Origin: Melampsora larici-populina 98AG31
Lineage: Eukaryota; Basidiomycota; Pucciniomycetes; Pucciniales; Melampsoraceae
Length of the DNA: 64,000 nt
Assembly (NCBI RefSeq): GCF_000204055.1
Contig: NW_006768793.1
Span: forward strand, 977,067-1,041,066
Direction of reading: 5' to 3'
Positions 48,553 to 60,613 of this stretch are shown here, one piece after another (the first letter of the stretch is position 1; each line of letters opens with the position of its first letter). The notes beneath the pieces are model-generated. The model worked only from the letters and a program-made list of their open reading frames with translations, was not told the DNA's origin and did no database searches. A program made the position numbers and the translations under genes.

Positions 48553-49731
48553 AAGTGCGATGATTGGCCAGAGAGCGGGTCACTGCAAATCTACAAGTGC
48601 CATCGCAGCTGTCTAACCTTTGATTTTCACATTATACTCGTGTTACATCGGAAAACTTTGGAGAACCTTTGCTCAATTATTCGTATCGCCTATTCTTCTT
48701 CAATGCATTTTTGAGTAGGATTTCAATCTTGCATTTTTGTGCTCAAGTCTAATGGAACTGTCCAACTCGTTACTCATTTACCAACTGTTTGTTAAATTAA
48801 CAACACAATCTTTTGTTCACATGCGCTGTCGTTTTACCAATTCTTATGTACTTATTGTTGATGGTTAACTACCTCTATCTAGAGTGCTTTCTGTGGTCGC
48901 TTTTTAATCTTTGAACTTTGTTGTGGAATCAGCACATCTTATCACCAATTTGAACTTGTTTATTTCTTGATTGATCTTCTCAGAAGGCTGTGATGGTTTG
49001 TGATTGCCAACCTGACAAGTCGACAACCAAACCAAAAGGAAAATTATCAGCGTCATAGACAATTGAGTTGAGGTCAGTTCTAAGGTCCACAATTATAATG
49101 GGCATATGTGCCATCTTCCTGGCTCGGCCTCTGCTGACATAAATCTTTGAGTCATAGAACTGAGACACCAGCACAAGAGAAGCCTTCCCTGCCAACTCCC
49201 AGAAATTAAGATTGGAAGGATTGGGATGGGAGCCATGATTAACAAGCACTTTGAAGCTGATACATACCTCAAGATTACAGCCACTGTTACTAAAATGAAA
49301 AATTGCTTATCTTCTACACAGATTTGTATACCTCTCGGTTTGAAAGTCCGGGATTTTGCAGGTTTGCACCAGGTTTACTGGTGTAAGAACCTCTTCCGTC
49401 CAATTGTGCTCAGAAGCACAAAATGCAGTAAAAGGATTGTAAAGTACAAGCATAACATAAAATTATAATCAACTTGGCAATGAACATCGTGTCATGGATC
49501 CCAAGAACTGCTTCTATGCGGAAATCTGTTCACCTTCACTTGTATTCAAGACTCTAATCACCGTCGCAAAAAAATCAACAAAAGGAATCCTCCAATAGTT
49601 CCTTAACCTGCTCGCGTGAATCAACTTCTTTTTGATCCTCACACCTTGTCAACTAAGTTATCGAACAGGGGGAGGTTGTTCGATGTGGATGGGAGATAAA
49701 GAATATGAACATGTCAGAGTCAGGACACATT
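48553..49731. other. Spacer with a possible gene relic (48980-49249, minus)
   Basis: A minus-strand frame of 89 codons (KASLVLVSQFYDSKIYVSRG and onward) looks protein-like but has no start context, partner exon or known domain. Probably a decayed exon or repeat fragment. Confidence 0.35.
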
Positions 49732-52700
49732 TCAAAAACTGAATGTGGCAAATTTAGAACTAACCCATCGCATCGTAGGTCTTCCATGTGGACATGCCTA
49801 AACACAGCATAACCGGCATCCGATCAGTGCATGCCAGTCAAAGTGACACGCAACCAGACTACGGCGAGATTCATTTCCTCTCAAATGGATAAAAAATCTA
49901 GCGTACCCAAGGCTCTTCCATCATTCCCATGTGGTCCAGGATAGATCTCATCTGCCCAGTCGTCAAAGAATCTCCAATCATCACACTGCTTCTACATGCT
50001 CGAGACGCAAACATTTTTCTAGTTTTGGAAGGTCTTAGCGGTGGTGCCCCTGTAAGGCTCTTGCCGTCGCTATTAGCCGCCCGGTCTGAGTTACGAATTA
50101 GGTTGATCAACTCCTCCAAATCTATATGGTCGTAATAACAAAAAGTTAGCAGGTTTGACATCACATACACATAGACAAAAAGACATACCAGAAGGACCCC
50201 AGATGGTATCCCGGCTCACAGGCTGAGCCACCAGCTTCACTCGCTGTCCAACTGGTGCATCTTCGTCGATCAAAATTCCAAAGCCATTCATTTCGAGCAA
50301 GTCCCGATGTTCCATGGCCGTCAGCTCTTCAGCCGCCGGCAAATCCAAAGTTCGTGGCCTAGTTTCAAAAAAGCACAACATTCAGGCCTGCATAAGATGA
50401 TCAAATTTACACTAGACGCCTTCCGTATGGAGCTGTCAGTCATCGAAATACATACGTAAGTAAGCGCTGGCCTGATAGTTTCGTATCTCGCTGAAGACGT
50501 TCAAAGTTGTACTTTTCATCACTCGCGTGTTGATCCACAATAAGCACATCCTCCTCACCCAATCCTACAATAATGAAGCCAAGATTGAATTGTCCAATAA
50601 TCTTCATGTTTGCAAAATCACTCTTGTGAACCGTTCGACTTAAAGCTGCTTCTGCTTCTGCTTCTAACTCGCCAATTCCTGCTGCCATCAGCTCTTCTGT
50701 CCTATCGGCAACTGATTCAGGCTCTGTAACTTTCAAACTTCTAGACCATACTCGTTCAAGATTGTCCATGTCCAAATTGACAACTACTTCTCCACTTATC
50801 TGGCCCGATTGAATCTCGTCTCGCCATTGGCTTTGAACCGTTCTCGTAGTCCTCAAGGTTGGTACATTCGAGTGGTCTGATGATGGATTGATGGCATCAA
50901 GATCAATCGTGGAAGATCTTGATGGTTGAGCTGGCTCAGTGACTTTTTGCTCTTCAACGATCATTTCCTCGTCTTCTTGACTGCGGCTGCCCTTTTCCAA
51001 CTCATCAGTATCACTTTTCATTTCTTCAGCTGCAGCTTCGCCAGCTTCTTCGTCAGCGTTCGTCAGCTTCTTCTTCAGCTTCTCCTTCAGCTTCTTCTTC
51101 TTCGGCCTCCTCCTCATCTGATCCCTCATCGCTTTCTACTTCCACCACCTCAGACCCTCTGGTAAATTTTTGGAGTCGATCTTTCATTCTTTGCATACTA
51201 TTAATACGTGGCTTGGGAGTCAACTTTTTCCTTTTCGTGTGCGCGCCAGCCGTCATCTGAAGATCGGTTTGATCTGATTTACTTAGACTCCAACTGGCAC
51301 CAGATGTATCGAGAGTCATTTGGATCGATGTCGTTTGGTTCCGAGAAGCTGCTGATCTCATAGCACTTGGAAGCCACCGTTCTGTTGTATCCTCGCCAGT
51401 CGTCTGCTTCGCTGAATGAATGACTGTAGTGGATGTGGTGGAAGGACCGGCTTTGGATGCCGTTGTATCGACATGAGTTGATTGGTCGATGAGCGTCAAA
51501 GACGGCGCTGGGGCGTCCTCCGATAGCACAACGTCATCACACTTGTCTGGAATGTCTTTGACTTGGTGAGATGAAAGTCCAGATGCCTGGTCATCGCGTT
51601 GATCAGACATTTCGGTAGATCCATGGGTCGCCTCATTAAGTCTCCGCTTCTTTGATGGTGGTTGAATTTCTTCGGGTTCGAAAGCAGGTTCGACAACAGG
51701 TTCGGAAGCAGTTTGTTGAGTTGCAGACGTCCGATTAATCGTCTCGTCACGCTGAGACGACTGGCTAACGCTCGCCTTTTCATATTGTGACGTCGGGCGC
51801 GTTGGAAAGGTACTGGTTTGAGAAAGCAAAAATGTAGAGCGATATGGCTGAAAAAAAATCTCCAGTTGAGCCTGTTTCAAGGCAAGAGTTTGAAGCAAGC
51901 AAACTGAGTACATTGATGAACAAAATAATTATTGGCTTCGAGAAAGAAAAGATCACACGAAGCGTGACTAGTCTTGCTCACCTTTAGAGCTTCAATCAGG
52001 TTGTGTTCGCTGTGAATGAAGACAGTACGTTTGTTAGGGTCGATGTTGAGGTCGTACGCATCAGGTCTGAGTATAAAGTTGACCAGAACCACCGGGTACT
52101 GATTCGGATTGAATTGTCTATAGACTTCGTTGATACATTTGGGTATCTGTGAAGTGTACAAGAGAAGAAAGAGTGTATACAATGAGGTGAGTCAATCCGC
52201 TTCCCGATAATCCTGGCCTTGCCTTCTTTCTTTCAATAACCTTGTAAGGCTCAGTACAAAGAAGGCTCAAAAATCACCTTGGAAGGTGCAAAAGGGCGGC
52301 CATTGACATAAAAGAACTGACGGTCTGCGCTGGTGCGTCCTTGTCCATGGACAGGCTTAGAGATCAAGCCTACCACTTTGATGATTGTACTGGAAGCACT
52401 TCAACGCATGTTAGCACCATGTGAAAAAATCTATTACATAGGACCGGATTTGCTGAAAGGAACACCCACACTTCAGGATCAGATGGCGTATCAGGTGACA
52501 AGACTTGAGACTTGAGTACCACCTTGTCTGGATTGATGGAGAGTTCAAGGTTCAAATCGATTACTGTAGCTGCTGCTTTAGCAGTAAAAATATCGGAAAA
52601 ATTCTGTCTGAGGTTGCCATTGGAGCGAGTCTGGAATTGGGCGACCTTTCCCCTATTTGGTTCTCTGTCTCAGTACTCAAACATCAGGAACGGGTTCAAG

Positions 52701-53743
52701 AAAGAGCGAGTGGCTGACCCTTTTCCTGGTTGATTGTAGACTTTGAGGGTCAAACTAGTCGAGATGAGGCCATAGGCTTGAAGTAATGTTTGAGCCTGTG
52801 CAAAATGTTTTTTGTAATCTTTCGCAAACTGCTTCTGTCGAACAGGTAGCGGGTAGAACAGTTCACTGATTCCAATTGTTGTACCTCTCTAGGTGGATGT
52901 AAATTAGTCGAGTGAGATTTGACGCGGGTAGATTTCGAACATGCGAAGGTCACATTGACCAAGTATCAGCAAAACCCGAGCGGCATTCGTAAGGATTTAG
53001 GGAGGTTACAGACTGAACGGGAACAAATTTTCTTGGATGTAACATTTCCGAGTTTGTCAAAATCAACGGCCCAGCCTCTTGGTTCTGTCTCACTGGTCGA
53101 AGTTTGGAGTTTGACCTAAATTGAGCGTTATATCATTGAGCTATTTTCCAGAATAGCAGATTGGAAAGCAAATAAGAAGTAGGAAGACCTTAGAAAGTCC
53201 ACAAAGTGAACTAAGCGCTTCACCGCGAAACCCAAATGTCTTGAGTTGTCCTAGGTCCTCGAACGTGGTGAGCTTGGATGTATGATGATTGAGGCCTAAA
53301 AAACGGCCACAACATTGTGTTGTGATTTGATCAATACCGGTTGTCATTTAGCAGTGATTGAAGAAAATCTCACCGACTGTAGCTAAATCTTGTTCGGGTA
53401 TACCAGTACCATTGTCGATTACTTCAAGTCCATCGAGCCCATATTCCTTGAACCTGATCTCTACGGAATCGCGAATACTGGAATGAATATCCGATAACAT
53501 ACATCTTGGGATTCGATTTGAAAAACCGACCAACGGCATTAGCACCAGCGTCTAGACTGTTTTCGAGAAGCTCTTTAACCGCGGTTTGCAGATCGATCAC
53601 TACCTGGGAGGAGGTAAGTTTGTGAACTGAATTGAGATCGATAGCTGTTGAGAGAAAGCAACATCAGGATACTACTCTGAAGGTAATCTACATGATACTT
53701 TTGACTTACCTCGAATGCTTCCTCTATCCGAACTCTCTCCCAT
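49732..53743 (-). pseudogene. PMS1: DNA mismatch-repair protein Pms1 (MutL homologue), frameshifted in this copy
   Basis: Minus-strand exons: 53743-53710, 53644-53531, 53460-53374, 53295-53189, 53115-53014, 52888-52719, 52664-52470, 52389-52278, 52146-51982, 51871-50456, 50358-50189, 50121-49907, 49797-49732. GHKL ATPase motifs: [59 protein letters not shown]. Then RQFFYVNGRPFAPSK and LNIDPNKRTVFIHSE. The C-terminal endonuclease/dimerization part has [14 protein letters not shown] and ACRSSVMIGDSLTTGQM, then ACPHGRPTMRWV. In the acidic linker of exon 10 (about 51055-51090) the frame shifts by one extra base at a repeated GCTGACGAA word, and the upstream frame stops at 51053. No plausible intron repairs it. 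It could be a real loss-of-function allele or an assembly error in a low-complexity stretch. Confidence 0.85.
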
Positions 53744-54008
53744 CGTATTCGTTGATGGAATATAGGCTCCTTGAACAGTTTGTTGATCACGCGCACAACG
53801 GCACCGCGATCTCACGCGTTCGGTTTCAAACCTCGAACAGAAATCAAAACTACAGTTTGTACTGATAATGTGTTTTCCTCCAACTGCTTTTGTGAAAACA
53901 TCGATAGACCAATCCAGATTCTGATAATGACATCAGAGTCAAAGTCAAACTACTTCCAAGTTTTAATCAACCCTCCGACAACCTACAATCTTCCAAGTTT
54001 CTTAGATC
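53744..54008. promoter_or_regulatory. Bidirectional promoter between PMS1 and the LYR gene
   Basis: Only 265 bp separate the two divergent start codons, so both promoters share it. No defined box is evident. Confidence 0.6.
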
Positions 54009-54302
54009 ATGCCTGGTGTAAATCTACTACGAAATCGAGCTCGAAAAGTATATAAAGAGCTCATCAACCTCTCACCTCATCATCCGGATCCAAACTATCA
54101 GTTGGCCAGAAAGACACGTGAATGCTTTAGGTCAACAATGTCTCGATTAGAGTCACTTCAAGACCAACAAACGAAAGAAGATGAATTGGCAAGGGCGGTG
54201 GCCAAAGCTCAATGGATTAGGAAAGAAGTCGAGGCGTTGATATTCTTGGCTAGGTATCGCGAATTGAAACGTAGATACGGTGATACTCGACATTTAGAAT
54301 GA
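54009..54302 (+). CDS. LYR-motif protein, ETFRF1/LYRM5-like, 97 aa
   Basis: Single-exon small protein. The N-terminal VYKELI...FRSTMSR block and the C-terminal AQWIRKEVEALIFLARYREL followed by KRRYGD match the ETFRF1 (LYRM5) type of LYR protein, where the end normally reads like KELEALYFLRKYRAMKQRY. Human ETFRF1 removes FAD from electron-transfer flavoprotein in the mitochondrial matrix. The usual Leu-Tyr-Arg is replaced by Val-Tyr-Lys at the start of helix one, which also occurs in relatives of this subgroup. Length (about 90 aa) fits. Intact, no intron. Confidence 0.8.
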   Translation: MPGVNLLRNRARKVYKELINLSPHHPDPNYQLARKTRECFRSTMSRLESLQDQQTKEDELARAVAKAQWIRKEVEALIFLARYRELKRRYGDTRHLE

Positions 54303-55257
54303 TCATGAACATCCCACTCTGCAAGTCGGCCGTCATGCCAGGCTTCCATCACATCAGTGGCATCTGGAGACCGCATGTTTCAAACTCATTATGTTGACTA
54401 CTCCTAAAGTCATAGGGGCTTGGCTTGCAAACTAGTGAGTGAGAGAACCTACCTCTATTACTACTTGTATGACGGCATTTCTCTTACATTTTAGTCCTCG
54501 TGCTGATCATGTTGCTTTCTGTACCTCATCACGGCGCAATTCCTCAGTACTAATCCGATCTTTCCAATGTTTCATCTTTCTAGTTGAACGTGTCTCCCCG
54601 ACTGCTGTTTTCTTCAATGGACCCGACAACTTCAATAGATGTGTAACATATCACTTATCACTGCCATGTACACTATCTTTCGACCACATATAATCTTGCT
54701 GCCCAGAGTGGACATTACTCCGGATGTGATGAAGGACCTGAGATTTGATGCACTATCTGGATTTTTCACTGTTCTTCCATCAACACACACAGGCTTAATT
54801 CAGCTCTCTTCAGCTCATCAGGTCTGGATGTGACAAACAGGACTGTATGTGGTTTATCTAGGCCTTCTGTGATTGCGATTCCCTTGATCAAAGTTTCAAT
54901 CAAGGGAATTTCGCCGCAAGAGATGCGGGTTGAAACATTGTTCAAGGGTTCCCCATTTTACCACCTCTTGATATCATCATATGACCAAGCATTATACCAC
55001 ACCATACCAATATTTTCCTAAATTATGAATTTATGTACTCTGACCAAGAGATCCTCATTGACACCTGTGGGCCAAACTTGGGCACCTGCAGATACAATTG
55101 AGATATATGAACAGGTCTGTACCAGTCCGGACACCCTGATTGTAGTGCTACTACTGGCAGCATGACATTGATTGCTCCATGTCATGGTCTCAGGTGGCTA
55201 CAAATGATAGTCACGAGGAGAAAGAATCATCTGTTCCCTTTTGCCTCATGTCTGTGA
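54303..55257. other. Intergenic, no supported gene
   Basis: Short frames only; nothing recognizable. Confidence 0.5.
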
Positions 55258-55490
55258 GGCCCCGTTCGGTTGCCGTCAACCTGGCGGGTGTACGCTTCGC
55301 AAGCGTCTACTCGCGCATGCGCAGGTTGACAACGTCTGCCTCGCAGGTTGTTTGAGAGCCTGGGTTGTTCGGTAGCCCCAACTTGACCGTCATGAAACCT
55401 GAAGATCATGGGTTTCATGAATTGATTTGTTTTCTTCTTGAAGCCAAGTCTATGGCAGTAGGCAGGTCAACCTGCCAGATTCTAGCAAAA
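55258..55490. repeat. Dispersed repeat, second copy of the 9807-10330 family
   Basis: Starts GGCCCCGTTCGGTTGCC. It shares an exact 24-bp word (55439-55462) with 10303-10326. Contains GGCAGGTCAACCTGCC near its right end, and the opening GTCAACCTGGCGGG is a rough inverted match. Ends are not resolved. Confidence 0.5.
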
Positions 55491-56365
55491 CGGCTACATA
55501 GGTAAAAACAGCCTGCAGCTGACCGTGGAGAGTGAGGTTGGGCCATCAACCATAACACACTTGTGTGCTTGTGCTGTGGAGCAAAGACTGTGCCAACTGC
55601 AGAGCTCAACTACCTGCAACATCTGGCTTGGTCTGTGAAATCTATGAGGAGGCATATCCTACTTGCTTAATAGTTCCATCAAGCCCAAGCAAATTATTAC
55701 AGAGAACATAGGGTTGGAGTTTCCAGAAATCTCCAGTATTGCCATCATACTTCCTTATACTTCACAACTTGTGATCCCTTGTGATATGTTGTGGCTTGTC
55801 ATCTTTCCAGTTTCCTCTATGTCCCCCAATTCATTGTCATTTTACACCTTATTGGTATCTTTACTGATTTCTATTCTGGATCTTCTTTTGCAAAGGTGTG
55901 TGTAAGGTAATCCTTGATCTGAAAAACAAAAATCTCAAAAAATCAGGCACATGACATGGTAAACTTTTGATGAGTCTGTCCAAGGCAAATTCTGGACCAT
56001 CAGACAGATTCTTGACCTCCAACAAATTTTACTGAATAGACCTAATAAGACTATCTCCACTGACTTTCAATAGAGCATAAAACAAACACGGCTTTGGTCT
56101 GGAAGCAAAGGACCTCTGAGGCAGTGAATGAACACTGCTGGAAGGTGGCAGGTATAGCCAATTTTGCAAAGCTTACTGAGCTTGCCCCCAAACCTCAAGC
56201 AGGTTGTTGGGGAATTTCCTGATTTTCTGTCAGACTATTTCAAATCCAATGTACTGGACTCTGCAGCTATGCATCATAGCATGCCATTAAAAGACCAACA
56301 ATTGCTGCACTGACTATGGTATATACCAAGTGTGCATTCTCAATCTGGACATTCGGTAATTGTAA
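55491..56365. other. Intergenic, no supported gene
   Basis: An 80-codon plus frame at 55663-55905 is unsupported; nothing else is seen. Confidence 0.45.
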
Positions 56366-56370
56366 CTTGG

Positions 56371-57393
56371 TGTCAGCCCCGAGCTTTCGCAGAGCGAAAA
56401 GCCAAGAGAGCTTCACACTAAAATATGTATATAGATATAAAATTACAAAAATAATAATTACACCTTGCGCCTAGTTTCAAAGGCAAGATAAAATAATTTC
56501 CTCTATCGTCTTTCATTCGAATAAGACATTACTATCAACAAAATTAATAAACGGTAAAACCTTGATTCCCTTGAAAGAAACTATACAAGGAATCAAAAGG
56601 AGAAATAGCAAAATATATGAAACAACAACTCCCCCTACCAAATTTGAGATACAGGACCGCATTCGCCCATACCACATATCACCCTCATAGGAACAGATGA
56701 CGAACCACGAAGCACCACAGGTCGACCAGGATGGAAACCTAAGGAGACAAGAGTAACCACATGTTAGCCAGTAAACGCTAGAAAGTATATATAGGTCGCC
56801 GACCTCCCTACTACAAAAGAAGGACACTTTTTCACGACAAAGCTTTCTTGGAACAAGATTGAACAAAAAGGTCCAATAGCAGCTTCTGCTAGAATCCTAT
56901 AATAATACCAATTCGATTCAGATTCCACTTAAAAACTACGAGAAATTAGTAAGTGACGCTCTCACCTTTTCTAGTGTTTTTCTCGAATCCTCCCTGCCAA
57001 ATAACTCCTCGTATGATAAAGCTTGAAGCTTCTACACTACTCCTACTCGTAGGGTAGTTATTATCTTGGTCAAATACCTCTGGCACTGCAACATAGAGTT
57101 GACAGTATCCCTGTGTCCAGTAACACAGGCAATTCTTGGGGTCTTCCTCTCAAATATACCACCCGGTTCAGAATCGACCAGTTCTTTTCTGTAAAACTTA
57201 CAGTGGGCCGTGGTCATAATTTCGTATCAGAATTAATCAGCATACCCATAATTAACATATATTCTTAATCTATTTTTGTTAATAGAATCAAAACTCAATA
57301 TAGCTCTTACGGATCCAGTAAGAACTCTTGTCAGGTCTTCTAAGTGAGTGTAATCTAGACAGCTCACTTTATATTGTTATAGCCACCCTGACA
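56371..57393. mobile_element. Solo LTR, 1,023 bp, with 5-bp TSD
   Basis: Begins TGTCAG and ends CTGACA, a 6-bp inverted end pair with TG...CA termini. CTTGG flanks both sides (56366-56370 and 57394-57398), the 5-bp duplication typical of LTR retrotransposons. A TATA-like GTATATATAGG occurs at about 56788. No gag-pol coding lies on either side, so this is a lone LTR left by recombination. Confidence 0.8.
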
Positions 57394-57398
57394 CTTGG

Positions 57399-59346
57399 AC
57401 TCATTTGTAGATCCAAGCCTGCGGAGAGGAGAAATTTTGCCTGATCCCCAAGGCCGTAGAGATGAGAGAAATTTCCATCATCCCCACAGCCACAGAGTTG
57501 AGGGATGTTGCCCTCATCCCTGGGGTGCCAGATTCAGGTGCACACCAAGCATCAGCACATCAGACAAGCAAGAACAAAATGAATTGACTTGCACAGAGCA
57601 AAAAAACAAGTGACTGACACCAAAAATATACACACTGCACTACCATTACCGTACATAGATAAACAATAGTGGAAACAAGAAAAACCATAATGTGAGAGAA
57701 CTGTGATGACCCAATGTAAAGAGTGGCCAAAGGAGATAAAAAAGCGAGTCAAAGAGAGAATGTGAGAATCATGAGTGTGGTTCGATACATGCTGAACAAG
57801 ATGAAAACTTCACTTTTGAATTACTGGATTTGATCCCTAAGATCGGAGGTGAGAGAACCACATTCTACAGACAATGGAGGAAATTTAAGAGGGAAAGGAA
57901 GGAAACAAGTCAGAATTGATGTTGCTTTTTCACCCTTTTCCCAGTGCAAATCCCACAAAATTGCCATGCAAGGCTGAATCTGTCAGATCCAAACACTTCA
58001 AGCACCCTTGCACCAATTTCAATTAAATGGCTGCTATGTATCATGGCACAATGTTGGCTGGTGGAATTGCCCCAGATCTGGAAATTCTCAAAAGATTGCC
58101 TCCATGGTATCTGTGTGTTGTTGGAAGAGCTGTTTGACTAGATCCAACTTGTGGTGGCTGGAAAGACCAATGTCAAAGCCAGAGTTGAGAGATTCATGGC
58201 TGACACAAGATTCCAAGGGTTGGGTGTGCCACAAAGACCCCAAGGCTGTGGGTGGGGCATTTGAGGAGTGGAAGTGGGTTTGAGGATGTGGTTGCTGTAT
58301 ATGCCTATAGCCATGCCTAAGACAAAGCAATTAGATAAAGAGAAATCATGTAGTTCATTGGAAACTCATGGCATCTGGGTAAGCAGAGGGCTATTGTACA
58401 TGCTTGGTGTAGGCTGGTGATGCTGAGCACTACTGCCAGACGCAAGGGCAGGACCTTAGGGAACAGAGCGTTCAGGGGGTATTTGTCATTGAGGCCATAT
58501 GCCTGCAAGGTAGACTTAGTGATTGCGCTTGGGGATATAAATGGAGATGGGGCCATTGTGTGTTGAGCTGGAGGGATAGGAGGGTGTGAATTGAGAGAAA
58601 CATGGTGATTGTTGTCAAGGTGTTGCAGCTAAAATTCCAAATTGGCTGTGTCAATTCAAAAGCTCTGTTGAATTGGTGGAGAGGCAGAGGGCAGAGGTCC
58701 AATTCTCATGAATGATAGGCAGGTGGTATGCTTGATTGATAAAATGAAGAGGTTCCAGAGAAGTGGTTGGAGGAGTTGTTGTACATGCAGCAAGACACTT
58801 TAAACTCATTTGGCTGAATGGAATTTGGATTAACATGTTGGTTCACCAAATTGAATGAGGTGGCCAAGGTTTTATTGTCCCAAAGACCTGGAAATTCATG
58901 CTGACAATTGAAGCTGGGATCTGGAAGTACTGGTTGACACATGTGGTTGACAACAGGAGAGTCAGGCAGGCACATTGTGTGAGATGGAATCAGAGCAGGA
59001 ATGGGCAAAGGATGGTAGGGCATTGGTGTTGTGATATCTTACATCTCCTCTTAAGTGTTTAGGCTGATTGTCAGTAGTATGGTTTATTAGTCAAGGACTT
59101 CCGGTGACAGTGTTGTTAAGTTGTTAATGAAGATCAAATTAAGAAAGAAGATTGTGTAGATTTTAGATACAAAAGAAGGCATGATGAGTTTGGTTAGAGA
59201 AGGAAAGTTGCGGTTATTGGTTTGTCATTTTTCTATTTTGGGAATAGGTTGTATGTGACCTGAGATTTTATTTATTTGTTTCATTTTGTCATATGAGCTC
59301 TCTTTTATATATATTATCTGTTGTCCACTCGGTCGCTTTGCTCATC
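57399..59346. other. Gene-poor stretch with low-complexity frames
   Basis: Minus-strand frames at 58088-58330, 58317-58702 and 58706-59023 are Pro/His/Ser/Asn-rich and could be remnants of a low-complexity protein, but no start, splice chain or domain supports a gene. At 57415-57535 a degenerate 36-bp unit with CATCCCC/GATCCCC occurs about three times. Confidence 0.4.
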
Positions 59347-59654
59347 GGAAAGAACTGTAAGTGTCTTTTTTTTAGAAATTACGTATGATTCATTCTCCTA
59401 ACGATTTTTACTATGATTACATTTTATTAGTTTATTTCTCATTTACTTACAAACCGCATCTATCATCTTTGCCTACAATCTGTTGCTTTTATGCACAGGT
59501 TTGTTTAGTGTTTTATTTATTTCTTAATCTCTCTTCTTTTATTTCTCTTACTAACTTGTTTGGTGGTCAGGTCTGTTTCCTATTTTTAGTTGCTCTTCAA
59601 AGCACTGAGGTTTGTGCCGTGTACTCACATCTGTACCTGTTAGTATTACCCCAG
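59347..59654 (+). repeat. Tandem unit 1, with two intron-like segments
   Basis: Exon-like blocks 59347-59356, 59431-59498 and 59571-59654 are separated by GT...AG segments of 74 bp (59357-59430, GTAAGT start, CTAAC near the end) and 72 bp (59499-59570, with TTACTAAC). Joined, the blocks match unit 2 and read LIGKNFYFSFTYKPHLSSLP and onward, a hydrophobic Cys-containing peptide. No larger gene is identified around it. Confidence 0.65.
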
Positions 59655-59664
59655 GTTAGTATCT

Positions 59665-59847
59665 ATGTTTTTGATTGGAAAGAACTTTTATTTCTCATTT
59701 ACTTACAAACCACATCTATCATCTTTGCCTACGATCTGTTGCTTTTACGCACAGGTCTGTTTCCTATTTTTAGTTGCTCTTCAAAGCACTGAGGCTTGTG
59801 CCGTGTACTCACATCTGTACCTGTTACCCCAGGTTCATCATCACTAA
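59665..59847 (+). CDS. Tandem unit 2, intron-free copy with a 60-codon open frame
   Basis: 59677-59832 repeats unit 1 with both intron-like segments precisely absent. An ATG at 59665 opens a frame MFLIGKNFYFSF... ending in LLPQVHHH. Within the comparable coding blocks the copies differ at few sites, mostly third positions (CCG/CCA, ACA/ACG, TAT/TAC), plus one Val/Ala change and a two-codon deletion. Whether it is expressed is unknown. Confidence 0.4.
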   Translation: MFLIGKNFYFSFTYKPHLSSLPTICCFYAQVCFLFLVALQSTEACAVYSHLYLLPQVHHH

Positions 59848-60613
59848 CGGCATAGCCACGGCTTCTTCAAGCTCCTATCTCAACAACTTCACAATTGGTT
59901 GGTGGTGGTTTGTTAGTAGCACTGGGGTGTTGATTGTATGACTTAATAAAAGTATCATTGTCAGACCCAAGTTTTGGAATTGTGACTTCAGGAAGCCAGC
60001 CAGACGTGGAGGCAGGTCTAGCTGTGTTTTGATGCAACATCTGAGGATGGATTCCTTGAGGAGGTGGGGGATACAGATGTGGTGGCTGTGAAGAAACAGT
60101 GTGAGATTTGAGATTGAGAAGCTGGGGAGGTTGCACTGTGTGGCCGTGTAGCACGTCAACGTGCCCACACAAAATACTTCTTGTAGAGGCAAGACATAAC
60201 TCCCAAACAAGCCTACAGTACAAGAGCCCAATTGAACTTTGTCCAGGTGATCAGATGGTGAAATGCCAAGAACATAGGAGCATTGGGCTTTGTTCCAAAT
60301 TCCGGTCTGCAAAATGGTTGTGGTACAGCTACCAACCCCCAAAGTCGTTCTCAAAAAAACATCTCAATATATCGCGCAGTAGTCACATTGCTTCCCTTTG
60401 AAGCCAATTGGAGGCCGGTGTCACAATTTCACTTTGATGACACCAATTCCTGCGCTATTGAAATTTCAAGAGTTATATCTCAAACAACTTGCGTATATAG
60501 CGTTCATTGGGACTAGGGCCAGATGGGTAAGCCTTCTTTGTATTGGTGTATCCAAGCAAATATCTTGCAAAAGTAGCCAGTGATTGGCATATTGCTTTGG
60601 TAGACTCTGGAAT
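59848..60613. other. Spacer with an unsupported minus-strand frame
   Basis: The 118-codon minus frame at 59867-60223 is Pro/Ser/Asn-rich like those at 58088-59023, with no further support. Confidence 0.4.

Noticed and set aside
51014..51155. 142-bp intron that would cure the PMS1 frameshift
   Set aside because: The donor is GTCTGA and the acceptor follows a purine-rich stretch with no branch site or pyrimidine tract.
58706..59023. Minus-strand protein rich in Pro, Asn and His
   Set aside because: No start context, splice chain or known domain; composition follows the local AT-rich sequence.
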